Below, in pieces: positions 7,861 through 15,948 of a DNA stretch of 30,419 nt. Below the pieces are notes generated by a model, which saw only the letters and a program-made list of their open reading frames with translations, searched no databases and was not told the DNA's origin. Made by a program: the position numbers and the translations under genes. Within the stretch, counting starts at the first letter, position 1. Each line of letters starts with the position of its first letter. The DNA lies in contig CAXGYF010000022.1 of assembly GCA_964013895.1 (NCBI GenBank), positions 1-30,419 of the forward strand, read 5' to 3'. The stretch comes from MedAcidi-G1 sp002713545. GTDB taxonomy: Bacteria > Actinomycetota > Acidimicrobiia > Acidimicrobiales > MedAcidi-G1.

Positions 7861-7879
7861 TTTCTCCTTTAGGGAGAAA
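7861..7879 (-). promoter_or_regulatory. SD-masking hairpin of metY
   Basis: On the minus strand TTTCTCC, a five-base loop and GGAGAAA form a perfect seven-base-pair stem containing the metY Shine-Dalgarno GGAG. It sits between the aptamer and the ATG, as expected for a riboswitch acting on translation initiation. Confidence 0.7.
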
Positions 7880-7890
7880 CCCAATACCCA

Positions 7891-8005
7891 CGAGTCAAAT
7901 ACTCGGACACTTTGTTGTTCCGTTGGAACCGCATCCTTGCTAAGCAAGTAGGCACCTTGGGTGTCCTCCCAGGTTGCCGGGCGCAAAAGCGCCGCTCTTA
8001 ATGTT
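7891..8005 (-). ncRNA. SAM riboswitch (SAM-I/IV type) in the metY leader
   Basis: Read on the minus strand, the leader has the conserved SAM-I superfamily core in order: AAGAG, a short P2 stem GGCGC-TTTT-GCGCC (7980-7993), GCAACC (7972-7977), P3 (about 7958-7971), AAGGTGCC (about 7951-7958), and P4 CTTGC-TTA-GCAAG (7936-7948). P2 is too short for the kink-turn of SAM-I. The P3 loop GGACAC (7961-7966) is perfectly complementary to GTGTCC at 7905-7910 on the 3' side, the pseudoknot typical of SAM-IV. Keeping P4 as well points to the SAM-I/IV variant. Further stems GTTCC-AAC-GGAAC (7917-7929) and CGAGT-ATTTG-ACTCG (7891-7905) lead to the SD hairpin. The outer P1 pairing is weak by eye, so the ends are approximate. 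Confidence 0.82.
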
Positions 8006-8011
8006 CTTTAG

Positions 8012-8040
8012 AATCTAACAAAGAGTGTCAAATATCACAA
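8012..8040 (-). promoter_or_regulatory. Promoter of the metY riboswitch leader
   Basis: Minus-strand TTGTGA (8035-8040) and TAGATT (8012-8017) are 17 bases apart. A transcript starting about seven bases later would begin at roughly 8005, right at the 5' side of the predicted aptamer. An overlapping TTGACA (8026-8031) has no good -10 partner. Confidence 0.5.
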
Positions 8041-8049
8041 CAGGTTCCG

Positions 8050-8069
8050 TAATCGGTTTATACCGATTA
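8050..8069. promoter_or_regulatory. Perfect inverted repeat, possible operator
   Basis: TAATCGGT and ACCGATTA are perfect complements separated by TTAT. The repeat lies between the divergent metY leader promoter and the helicase gene, 30 bases before the latter. A further half-site ATCGGT occurs at 8089-8094 next to the helicase start. A dimeric repressor site is a reasonable guess; there is no T-run to suggest a terminator. Confidence 0.45.
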
Positions 8070-8099
8070 TGTTTAACTGTTCGAAAAGATCGGTAAAAA

Positions 8100-9794
8100 T
8101 TGAACAACTATTTATATGCATGGCAACTCGAAGCGCTTTCCTCATGGTTGAGGTGTGGTCGAAGCGGCATTATTGAAGCTGTTACTGGATCAGGTAAAAC
8201 CAATGTTGCTATAGCGGCAATTAAAGATGCCCGTCGAAGAGACTTATTCGTTCTTGTGGTCGTTCCTAGTCGAGTGCTAATGGAACAATGGACTAAACGC
8301 TTACTCGAGTCATTACCGGATTCAAGAATTGGGAGGCTCGGGGATAATTTTAGTGACCGTGCGGATGACTGCGACATATTAGTTACGACCAGACATTCAG
8401 CTAGCGCTAAAAAACCACTACCACCCGATGGTAAGAGCGGATTTATTGTTGCTGACGAATGCCACGGGTTTGGTGGAGGAGTTCTAAGGAAGTCACTTCT
8501 ACATGAATATGAAGAACGACTGGGTTTGACCGCCACACTTGAACGCTCTGATGATGCGGTCGATAAAACTTTAATTCCTTATTTTGGAGGAGTTTCTTAC
8601 AGGTACGATTTCATTAAAGCTATTGAAGATGGCGTTTGTGCCCAACCACGAGTCGCTTTTGTGGCGGTTCCACTATCAAAAGAGGAACGGAGTGAATACG
8701 AAGACACAGAGGCTCTCCTTGTGACCGCAAGGCAAACGTTACGAGAAATCGAAGACATGCCACAAAATCCTTTCAATGCTTTCCTTTCAGCTGTGGCTTA
8801 TCTTGCTGAAAAAGATGCAGGTCCGAATGGAAAAGCCGCCATTGCGTATTTAGATGCGTTTAGTAGACGTCGTGAAATAGTCGCTGGGAGTAAAACAAAG
8901 TATGAAGTGTTAAACAGGTTCGCACCTGTAATGGAATCCTCAAATGGAACAATTCTTTTCACTCAAACAGTTAGCGCTGCAAATAATGCAATCACTCGAT
9001 TAGATCCATTGCTTAAAATTGATTTAATCACCGGTGCGACAAACAGAAACGAAAGAGAGAAACTCCTCAACTCGTTGAGAGAAGGAACGTTAGATGTTAT
9101 AGCGGCGCCGCGTGTCCTGGATGAAGGCATAGACGTTCCAGACGCAAATCTTGGAGTTGTTATAAGTGCGAGTCGAACACGCCGACAAATGATTCAGAGA
9201 ATGGGACGTATTCTTCGAAGAAAAGAAATCGGCAGTGGTGCCCGCTTTGTCATACTATTCTCGCGCGACACTCTTGAAGATCCGACAGCACATGAAAGAG
9301 ACGGTTTCATGGAAGAGATCGAAAATATTAGTGAAACTTCTAAAATTTTTGATGTAGACGAATACGACAAATTGGGAACTTTTTTAGAATATGCAGGTCC
9401 AAAAATCCTTCCCGATATTAGAAAAGTCGGCCCGATGTCTGATATTGATCAATTGCCGGACGGTATTGACCCCGTAGAAGAGTACGCATGGTTGAGTTAT
9501 TTGTCTTGGGATAAAGACACAGAACGACATAAGGAAGTATGGGATAACCCACCAGTATCGACTATTACGCCTCCTTACTTGGAGTTTGATACCCCGTTGT
9601 TACCTGAGATTTCAAAAGAAAAGAAAACGCGCGCTAAGTCAGAAAGACTGTCCACTGGGGAAAACCCAGTTCAACTATTTGAAACAGATGGTGGATACGT
9701 ATTGCAATGCACTGGTTGTGAAGCGCTTTCTGAATTAACTCCCTTCCGCTGGAAAGCATTAGAATCAGTTGTTGAATGCAGTTGTCTTTGGTAA
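8100..9794 (+). CDS. XPB-like superfamily 2 DNA/RNA helicase
   Basis: A 564-residue SF2 ATPase. Motifs in order: Q-like AWQLEAL (7-13), Walker A TGSGKT (29-34), motif Ia VVPSRVLMEQW, DExH box DECH (119-122), motif III LTAT (143-146), motif V VLDEGIDVP (about 339-347) and motif VI QRMGRILRR (366-374). The arrangement and the AWQ start resemble the XPB/Ssl2 branch. The last 30 residues carry C-T-G-C (537-540) and C-S-C (560-562), which could bind zinc. The start is TTG, chosen because the Q-like motif must be included; no convincing SD is seen. The DNA- or RNA-repair role is not defined. No nuclease domain or partner gene is adjacent, so a restriction or defence role is not supported. Confidence 0.9.
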   Translation: MNNYLYAWQLEALSSWLRCGRSGIIEAVTGSGKTNVAIAAIKDARRRDLFVLVVVPSRVLMEQWTKRLLESLPDSRIGRLGDNFSDRADDCDILVTTRHSASAKKPLPPDGKSGFIVADECHGFGGGVLRKSLLHEYEERLGLTATLERSDDAVDKTLIPYFGGVSYRYDFIKAIEDGVCAQPRVAFVAVPLSKEERSEYEDTEALLVTARQTLREIEDMPQNPFNAFLSAVAYLAEKDAGPNGKAAIAYLDAFSRRREIVAGSKTKYEVLNRFAPVMESSNGTILFTQTVSAANNAITRLDPLLKIDLITGATNRNEREKLLNSLREGTLDVIAAPRVLDEGIDVPDANLGVVISASRTRRQMIQRMGRILRRKEIGSGARFVILFSRDTLEDPTAHERDGFMEEIENISETSKIFDVDEYDKLGTFLEYAGPKILPDIRKVGPMSDIDQLPDGIDPVEEYAWLSYLSWDKDTERHKEVWDNPPVSTITPPYLEFDTPLLPEISKEKKTRAKSERLSTGENPVQLFETDGGYVLQCTGCEALSELTPFRWKALESVVECSCLW

Positions 9795-9832
9795 CTGAGT
9801 AAAGATGACTGATATGTGCTGGGAGCTTTCGG

Positions 9833-10648
9833 ATGCGACACATGAAAAGTACAGAGTCAACTCAAAATATCCTTCAAGAGTTAGACACAGAAGGTGCTGT
9901 AATAATTGATTCCCTTCTTTCTGAGTCACTCATAGAGAAAATAAAAAATGATTTGCGTCCCTATTTAGATGCTTCCCCAGACGGCATCAATAACTTTTCA
10001 GGGAAATCAACTAAAAGAATAGGTGCCCTAATGGCGCGTTCACCTGCTTGTAGAGATTTAGCACTTAATAGCTTGATTAATGAGCTGTGTTCAAAATTTC
10101 TAGAAGAATTCAGTGATGGCTACCAGTTGAATTTCACACAAGCAATAGAAATTTCGCCATCAGAAACCACACAACCGCTCCACAGGGATCGCGGGGTATG
10201 GGGTAATTATCTGAGCCGTAAAATCGAAACTCAATTTAGTACTGTATGGGCGATAAGTGATTTCACTGAAGCGAACGGAGCGACCCGCATAGTGCCGGGG
10301 TCTCATAAGTGGGAAAAAGACCGCGAAGCAACTGAAAAAGAAATAGTATTTGCAGAAATGCCTTCTGGGTCTGTTCTTCTCTATGGGGGATCTATTCTGC
10401 ATGGTGGCGGGGCTAACACCACTAAAAGTGAGAAGCGACTAGCTGTCTTAATTCACTACAGTCTCTCATGGTTGAGACAAGAAGAAAATCAGTATCTTTC
10501 CTGCCCGCCAAATATAGCTACTCAACTACCTTCTGAATTGAGAAGTTTAATGGGTTACTCATTAGTCAATCCAATTCTTGGATTTTTTTCTCCTCATAAC
10601 AAAAAAGGTGTGGAGTTAGTTTCGCCAAAACACTTATTTGACGAATAA
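9833..10648 (+). CDS. Phytanoyl-CoA dioxygenase (PhyH) family protein
   Basis: A 271-residue Fe(II)/2-oxoglutarate oxygenase. The iron-binding triad is visible: His117 and Asp119 in LHRDRG, and His190 in SILHGGGAN, with Arg202 (EKRLAVLIHYS) as the likely 2-oxoglutarate anchor. TRIVPGSHKW (151-160) and MPSGSVLLYGG (176-186) are typical of PhyH enzymes, which hydroxylate small molecules such as lipids, halogenated or amino-acid-derived compounds. GGGAG seven bases upstream supports the ATG at 9833, though a second in-frame ATG follows at 9842. The next gene starts 27 bases downstream, so the two may be co-transcribed. The substrate cannot be predicted. Confidence 0.9.
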   Translation: MRHMKSTESTQNILQELDTEGAVIIDSLLSESLIEKIKNDLRPYLDASPDGINNFSGKSTKRIGALMARSPACRDLALNSLINELCSKFLEEFSDGYQLNFTQAIEISPSETTQPLHRDRGVWGNYLSRKIETQFSTVWAISDFTEANGATRIVPGSHKWEKDREATEKEIVFAEMPSGSVLLYGGSILHGGGANTTKSEKRLAVLIHYSLSWLRQEENQYLSCPPNIATQLPSELRSLMGYSLVNPILGFFSPHNKKGVELVSPKHLFDE

Positions 10649-10675
10649 ACTCACAAAGAAAAACTAGGAGTAGAA

Positions 10676-10966
10676 ATGAAATTTATACAAATCATGGAAT
10701 TTACTGGAAGCGCTGAAGAAGCAATAAATTCGATTAATAACTACATTGACATTGCTGGTGAAGAAACAAAAGTAAAAAAAGCAACCGTATGTGAAGATAG
10801 AGATACACCGGGACGACTATTGCAAGTCATTGAGTTCGACTCATACGAAGATGCAATGATTAATAACGATCTAGAGGTAACAAAAAAGGCCTCTGAAGAA
10901 GATACGAGCAGCTTTGGTGACGTAGAGTTCAAAAACCTCAATGTAGTCGAAGTGTTTGAACTGTAG
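10676..10966 (+). CDS. Small ABM-like (dimeric alpha/beta barrel) protein
   Basis: A 96-residue protein with a beta-alpha-beta-beta-alpha-beta pattern: KFIQIMEFTG, a helix SAEEAINSINNYID, strands ATVCEDRDTPGRLLQVIEFD, a helix SYEDAMINN and a final strand FKNLNVVEVFEL. This resembles antibiotic-biosynthesis-monooxygenase-like ferredoxin-fold proteins, which dimerise; I see no catalytic residues. A strong SD (TAGGAG) precedes the ATG. It follows the PhyH gene by 27 bases and precedes the large lipoprotein by 22, so it is probably part of the same transcript. Confidence 0.75.
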   Translation: MKFIQIMEFTGSAEEAINSINNYIDIAGEETKVKKATVCEDRDTPGRLLQVIEFDSYEDAMINNDLEVTKKASEEDTSSFGDVEFKNLNVVEVFEL

Positions 10967-10988
10967 TTCTTAACAAATTTAACTAAAA

Positions 10989-13900
10989 ATGAGACGTCAT
11001 AATCTTGTAGCCACAAGTGTTTTGATTCTTTTTCTTTTACAGGCATGCACGAGTGAGTCAGAAGATGTTAACGAGCTGTTAACTGAAACAAAAGTAGAAT
11101 CAATTGCTTCAACAACAGTCAGTGAACTTACTGATTCGATAACGCCCATTGATGATTCGATGGTAGCGAGCACCACTCAGTTCGATTACAGCAAGATCGA
11201 CTACGGTGGTGATGAACCTGGATTCCTTTATGACGATCAAGATGCTTCTAAGTTAAGTACTAATTGGCGGATTGACCTTTTAGCAGAGCTTCGTGTTAAA
11301 CCCCCCGACTTTCAAGTGCCATATGTGCGAGAAGAATGGGGTCCAGGTTGGATTGACGAGGATAGAAACTGTATTAACACGCGTCACGAAGTTCTATTTG
11401 ACGAATCACTCGAAGACACTACTTTTGACGCAGACGGTTGCAAGGTTGTAGGTGGTGAATGGTACGACTATTTTTCTGATTCAATTATTTTTGACCCTTC
11501 AGAGTTAGACATCGACCACATGGTTCCGCTTGCAAACGCTCATGTATCTGGAGCTGCGAATTGGCCTCTTGAAACAAAAATCAGTTTTTATAATGATCTG
11601 AATGATCCACAACATTTGATTGCAGTAACTTCTTCTGCGAATCGTTCAAAAGGTGCAAAAGGTCCGGAAGTTTGGCGGCCACCGAATGAAGACCATTGGT
11701 GTCAATACGCCTATTCGTGGATCGAGATAAAAGCACGGTGGAATTTATCAGTAACTGAAAGTGAATTCTATTCACTTGAGGAAATGCTTGATTCATGTGA
11801 AGGACTTCCTGAACTTACTTACTGGTTCTCGAATTGGCTTTTGAGAAAAGGGGCTATGTCAGAGCAAGACATGGCTATTACTGAAAAAGAAGAAGAAGCT
11901 GAAACGGAAATATCTACGAATTCCAATGACCCGCTGGTTGAAGAGATTTCTACTGAGAGTGTTCTCGAGTACGAAGGGTTAGAACTTTTGGATCAATCTC
12001 CTGTGCTTAGTCCTGGCGTAAATGAAATATGGGTTAGACAAGTTGTTGAAGGGATTGAAGTCGACAGAATGGCTATTCTGCACGTGCCCGAAACTCTAGA
12101 AGAAGGTGAAAGTTATCCTCTCGTTTTTGCATTTCACGGCAACGGCGGCGAAGCGTGGACGTGGGTCGAAGAATTATCTGATTTGGTTAATAACGAAAAA
12201 TTCATTGGCGTATATCCGCAAGGTCATTTCGACTCTTGGAATATGGGGGCTGAACAGTCAAAAGCAGATGATGTATCATTTGTCTCCTATTTACTTACTA
12301 GGGTCTCAGAGTATCCAGCAGTAAGTACCGATAAGCCTTTTGCTCTAGGTGTATCAAATGGCGGCGGTATGGCTTTAATGCTCGCTTCTCGAACTGATTT
12401 GTTTAATTCGGTGGCGAGTATTGTTACCCAATTGTGGGAGTCAGAAGAATTACTACAGGGACTTGAAGCAACATCAGTAATGCAATTATCCGGAATGGAA
12501 GACGACCTGATCCCCTACTACGGGGGGAAATCTCCTGTGGGTCATACTTTTTTAAGTGCTGAAGACAGCGCCTATAAGTGGGCAGAAAAAAATTCTTGCG
12601 AATCAATACCTGAAATTAGTGTGATTTTTGAAGAAGAAGGTGTTAAACGTTGGCGCTGGAATGATTGTGCTAATAATGCAAGAGTCGAGCACTACGCATT
12701 CCCTGGAATGGGACACGGTATCGACGAATCGGGAATCAACATTAATTCGATTATTTTTGATTTTTTTGATTTTGGCAAAACTTCAATTAAAACCAATAAT
12801 AGTTTGCAGTACGATTCAGAACTTCTACCAATACACAACTATTTGCGAGATGCCGTTCGTGGTTTTTCGGAACCTGAACACAATCCCGCCAATTTGCATG
12901 ATCCAAGCAAAGTAGTTGAAATAGACGGTCTTCTAATGACTGCTGTCTCCGGGAAAGAGCATATAGAGGATCCGCAAAACTATGAACAGCTATACAACTG
13001 TGGACTTGAGACTTGGTATATGTATCCAGAAAAGAATTATTTTGAACCTGGGCAGTGTGTGCTCTCTGAAATTCCAGATTGGGCTTCTCAGATAATTCCA
13101 GACAATCTAGGAAGCTATTGGGCTCCAGGATTTTTAGATGAAAGAACCCTTTTTTATACGATTGCAGTTTGGGACAATGAGGGCGCCGCACTAAAAAATG
13201 AAGCAGGAGGGGCGTGTATAGGAGTTATTACTGCTTCGGGAACTGCGCCAAACTTAAAATGGACTGATTCAGGTGCACCTGTTACATGCAGTAGATTAGG
13301 CGAATATAACGATTTAGAGCCAGAACCAGAAGCTATCGACGCTGCTGCGATAGCTCATAATGGCAAGGAATACGTCATTTATGGGGGTGGCCATATTTAT
13401 GCACTGGAAATAGATCCGGTTACGAAACAGGCATTGGGAGATCTTTTTTGGGACACCGATGACCCTTATATTCACCACCTAGCTAATGGTCCAAACATTG
13501 ACGAAGATACTGGCGAAATAACGGATGAAGGATTATGGGTTGAAGCTGCATATATGGAACAGCACGAGGAATGGTTTTATCTATTTGTCAATTGGTATTC
13601 ATGCTGCAGGGGGCCAGAGTCCACCTATGAAATCAGGGTTGGTAGGTCTAAGTCTCCGACTGGTCCATTCGTAGATAAACAAGGCACAGATTTGCGAGAT
13701 TTTGGAGGGAGTCTATTACTAGACTTAGATAGTAGTTCCGAAAAAACCGGCCCTGGGCACGCTGGGCTGTTCACTTTTAAGGAAAGTGAACAAGATGTAA
13801 CGATCATGACATTTCACTATTACCCAACTGATTGGAATATCGGAGATTGGGAACAGGATCCCCTATCTGATTGGACAGATGGAGTTTGGAATAGCGACAC

Positions 13901-14012
13901 AAGTGCATCTCCATGGTCTTACATAGGAGCTAGAGAACTTATATGGGAAAATGGGTGGCCCGTATTGAGTACTGACGAGTTTGACTTCCAGCGATATTGG
14001 AATTCTCAATAA
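10989..14012 (+). CDS. Lipoprotein fusing HNH nuclease, CE1/LpqC-type esterase and GH43 domains
   Basis: A 1007-residue surface lipoprotein. Signal peptide: MRRHNL, then a hydrophobic core and lipobox LQAC with Cys20. Residues about 85-285 hold an HNH nuclease domain of the secreted DUF1524/GmrSD-C type: DIDHMVPLANAH with Asp176-His177, NDPQHL (205-210) and ANRSKGAKGPEVW (217-229). An acidic linker spans about 295-325. Residues about 328-595 are a PHB-depolymerase/feruloyl-esterase-like alpha/beta hydrolase: oxyanion HGNGG (383-387), nucleophile Ser456 in GVSNGG, acid Asp505 or 506 and His576 in GMGHG. Residues about 612-1007 look like a GH43 five-bladed propeller: HDPS with Asp638, YWAP (710-713), Asp784, general acid Glu852, the cysteine-rich strand ending STYEIRVGRS (878-887) and GPGH (921-924). 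Nucleic acid, esters and arabinan-like glycans are the plausible substrates. Confidence 0.85.
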   Translation: MRRHNLVATSVLILFLLQACTSESEDVNELLTETKVESIASTTVSELTDSITPIDDSMVASTTQFDYSKIDYGGDEPGFLYDDQDASKLSTNWRIDLLAELRVKPPDFQVPYVREEWGPGWIDEDRNCINTRHEVLFDESLEDTTFDADGCKVVGGEWYDYFSDSIIFDPSELDIDHMVPLANAHVSGAANWPLETKISFYNDLNDPQHLIAVTSSANRSKGAKGPEVWRPPNEDHWCQYAYSWIEIKARWNLSVTESEFYSLEEMLDSCEGLPELTYWFSNWLLRKGAMSEQDMAITEKEEEAETEISTNSNDPLVEEISTESVLEYEGLELLDQSPVLSPGVNEIWVRQVVEGIEVDRMAILHVPETLEEGESYPLVFAFHGNGGEAWTWVEELSDLVNNEKFIGVYPQGHFDSWNMGAEQSKADDVSFVSYLLTRVSEYPAVSTDKPFALGVSNGGGMALMLASRTDLFNSVASIVTQLWESEELLQGLEATSVMQLSGMEDDLIPYYGGKSPVGHTFLSAEDSAYKWAEKNSCESIPEISVIFEEEGVKRWRWNDCANNARVEHYAFPGMGHGIDESGININSIIFDFFDFGKTSIKTNNSLQYDSELLPIHNYLRDAVRGFSEPEHNPANLHDPSKVVEIDGLLMTAVSGKEHIEDPQNYEQLYNCGLETWYMYPEKNYFEPGQCVLSEIPDWASQIIPDNLGSYWAPGFLDERTLFYTIAVWDNEGAALKNEAGGACIGVITASGTAPNLKWTDSGAPVTCSRLGEYNDLEPEPEAIDAAAIAHNGKEYVIYGGGHIYALEIDPVTKQALGDLFWDTDDPYIHHLANGPNIDEDTGEITDEGLWVEAAYMEQHEEWFYLFVNWYSCCRGPESTYEIRVGRSKSPTGPFVDKQGTDLRDFGGSLLLDLDSSSEKTGPGHAGLFTFKESEQDVTIMTFHYYPTDWNIGDWEQDPLSDWTDGVWNSDTSASPWSYIGARELIWENGWPVLSTDEFDFQRYWNSQ

Positions 14013-14116
14013 TTATTTAGTTAATGTACTCGAGAGAGTTCAATCACGTTTGGGAGAATATCTTCTACCCAGTCACTTACCGATCAGATTATTCATGAGT
14101 TGTCAACTCTCACATA

Positions 14117-15220
14117 TTAAAAAGTCACAACACCGCGTGCTATCTCGCCGTTTAGCATCTCCTCGCAAGCCTGATTAATTTCTTCAATCTTGTAATGCTT
14201 AGAAATCAATTTTTGAACCGGTAAACTTCCGGAGAGGTACATGTGTGCGTATTTTTCGAAATCGACTGCGGTGTCTGCACTTCCGTAGATTGTTCCCGTT
14301 AATCTTTTTTCTTGTCTGAACACATCAGTCGCATCGATTTGTAGTCGCGAATCTGTTGGTGGCACCCCCACCAATAAAGCTAAACCGCGCTCGCGTAAAG
14401 AAGGCAGAAGCATTTCAGCAATTTTGACACTTCCTACAGCATCAAACGCATAGTCAGCTCCCAACCCGTCAGTTAATTCTTTTACGACTTCGACGGTGTT
14501 ATCATCCGCTTTTACAAAATGGGTGGCTCCCATAGTGCGCGCGATTATTTCTTTACTTTCCACTCGGTCGACCGCAATTATTTTCTCTGCTCCTGCTTGC
14601 ACACAGCCCATAATTATTGACAAACCTACGCCACCAGAACCGTACACAACGACTGAAGAACCTTTATGAACTGACGCTTGATTTAGGACCGCCCCCACAC
14701 CCGTCGTTACTGCGCATCCAATTAATGCTGCAATTTCAGGCGGAGTACCGTCAGGCATTTTGGTACAAATTATGTCAGGAACAACTGCATGTGTCGCCCA
14801 ACAAGCCAAACCAGACAACTGTAGTACGGGTTTATTCTCGGAGTCAGTTAGCCGGGTTGTTCCATCTAGCATTTTTCCTTGTCCGAGCATCTTCATGTAC
14901 GTTTTGCAATGGTTTGTATTACCTGCTGCACATTGTGGACATTGTTTACAATAAGGGAACCAATTAAGGAGAACGTTTTGACCAACTCTTACATTGCTAA
15001 CTCCTTCTCCTGTTTCGATTACAGTGCCCGCACCTTCGTGCCCAAGAACGACCGGAAGTTCTTGTTTGGCCAGACCTGTTACAACGTGATAATCGCTATG
15101 ACATATGCCGAATGCATCGATTTTAACTAATACTTCGTTACTTTTAGGGTTCGCTAATTGCAACTCTTCTATTTCCAGGGGTTGATTAAGTTCTCTTAAT
15201 ACTGCTGCAGTTATTTTCAA
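14117..15220 (-). CDS. Zinc-dependent alcohol dehydrogenase (class III-like MDR)
   Basis: A 367-residue medium-chain dehydrogenase. The catalytic zinc site includes the Cys and His of GICHSDYH and the His of LGHEGAG; the structural zinc site is the four-Cys group CKQCPQCAAGNTNHC. The Rossmann motif is GSGGVGLS, followed by an NAD-type acidic residue in IIAVDRVESKE. Overall it resembles the class III / NDMA-dependent ADH group; the alcohol or aldehyde substrate is unknown. The frame is open 35 codons further upstream to another TTG, but the family starts at K-I-T-A-A-V, and a TTG there is preceded by AGGA six bases away (15227-15230), so I chose the TTG at 15218-15220. Divergent from the AlkB-like gene. 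Confidence 0.88.
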   Translation of the reverse strand: MKITAAVLRELNQPLEIEELQLANPKSNEVLVKIDAFGICHSDYHVVTGLAKQELPVVLGHEGAGTVIETGEGVSNVRVGQNVLLNWFPYCKQCPQCAAGNTNHCKTYMKMLGQGKMLDGTTRLTDSENKPVLQLSGLACWATHAVVPDIICTKMPDGTPPEIAALIGCAVTTGVGAVLNQASVHKGSSVVVYGSGGVGLSIIMGCVQAGAEKIIAVDRVESKEIIARTMGATHFVKADDNTVEVVKELTDGLGADYAFDAVGSVKIAEMLLPSLRERGLALLVGVPPTDSRLQIDATDVFRQEKRLTGTIYGSADTAVDFEKYAHMYLSGSLPVQKLISKHYKIEEINQACEEMLNGEIARGVVTF

Positions 15221-15332
15221 AGTTTTTCCTAATTCGATATCCGTTTTCCGAGAATTCTCTGATGGGGATTTTTGTTTCTTCCTGAAAAGTATCAAAGCAT
15301 TTGCAATTGGATTAATCAAGTGCAAATGCCAC

Positions 15333-15338
15333 TATTAT
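15333..15338 (+). promoter_or_regulatory. -10 box (TATTAT) for leaderless AlkB-like gene
   Basis: TATTAT, then six T residues, then the ATG at 15345. It is the strongest example of the TANNNT-six-bases-start pattern in this window. Confidence 0.6.
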
Positions 15339-15344
15339 TTTTTT

Positions 15345-15947
15345 ATGAATCAGGAAAGTTTTTGGCAAAACGATGAGTTAAGCGACTTAGAAAATTGTCA
15401 TATCAGTTTATACAGAAATCATTTTTCAGAAAATGAAGCTGATCGATACTTGTCAAATCTGAAGAAAATTAATTGGAAACAAAATGAAATTGTAGTTTTC
15501 GGAACTAAACATTTAGAACCGCGAGAAACTGCATGGTTTGGAGACTCGGGAGTTAGCTACAAATACTCCGGCATCGTCCATAAAGCTAAACCTTGGTTTC
15601 CACTTCTAGAAGATATTCGTGTACGGGTCCAAGTAGCCAGCGGAGCCATTTTCAACTCAGTTTTACTCAATCGCTACAGAGATGAAAATGACGGTGTCGC
15701 TTGGCACGCTGACGATGAACCTGAACTTGGTGCGTTTCCAACTATTGGATCAGTAAGTTTCGGTGCAAGTCGTAAATTCCAATTAAGAGAGAAAAGTAGA
15801 AAAGGTGAAATTTTTACTACGTTTTTGCACCACGGCGACCTACTTATTATGCATCCACCCACCCAGCAGCACTGGTTGCACTGTGTGCCGAAAAGCAGAA
15901 AAAAAACAACCGAAAGAATAAATTTAACATTTAGGGAAATAGTGTGA
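15345..15947 (+). CDS. ALKBH2-like alpha-ketoglutarate-dependent DNA repair dioxygenase
   Basis: A 200-residue AlkB-family oxygenase that should remove N-alkyl damage (1-methyladenine, 3-methylcytosine) from DNA. Family markers: LLNRYRDENDGVAWHADDEPELG with iron ligands His121 and Asp123, PTIGSVSFGASRKF (132-145), LHHGDLLIMH (161-170), HWLHCVPK with iron ligand His179, and RINLTFR with Arg191 and Arg197. The pattern is that of the ALKBH2/3-type branch rather than E. coli AlkB. No SD; TATTAT stands exactly six bases before the ATG, indicating a leaderless mRNA. It converges on the DUF3445 gene with one base between stop codons. Confidence 0.94.
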   Translation: MNQESFWQNDELSDLENCHISLYRNHFSENEADRYLSNLKKINWKQNEIVVFGTKHLEPRETAWFGDSGVSYKYSGIVHKAKPWFPLLEDIRVRVQVASGAIFNSVLLNRYRDENDGVAWHADDEPELGAFPTIGSVSFGASRKFQLREKSRKGEIFTTFLHHGDLLIMHPPTQQHWLHCVPKSRKKTTERINLTFREIV

Positions 15948-15948
15948 A

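Noticed and set aside
8100..9794. Helicase as part of a defence or restriction system
   Set aside because: No methylase, nuclease or other defence gene is adjacent; the neighbours are metabolic.
14097..14109. GAGTTG-T-CAACTC palindrome between convergent genes
   Set aside because: The loop of one base is too tight for a hairpin as written and no T-run follows; evidence for a terminator or operator is too weak.
15221..15325. N-terminal extension of the alcohol dehydrogenase
   Set aside because: The extra residues match nothing in the family and the TTG at 15220 has an AGGA site at good spacing.
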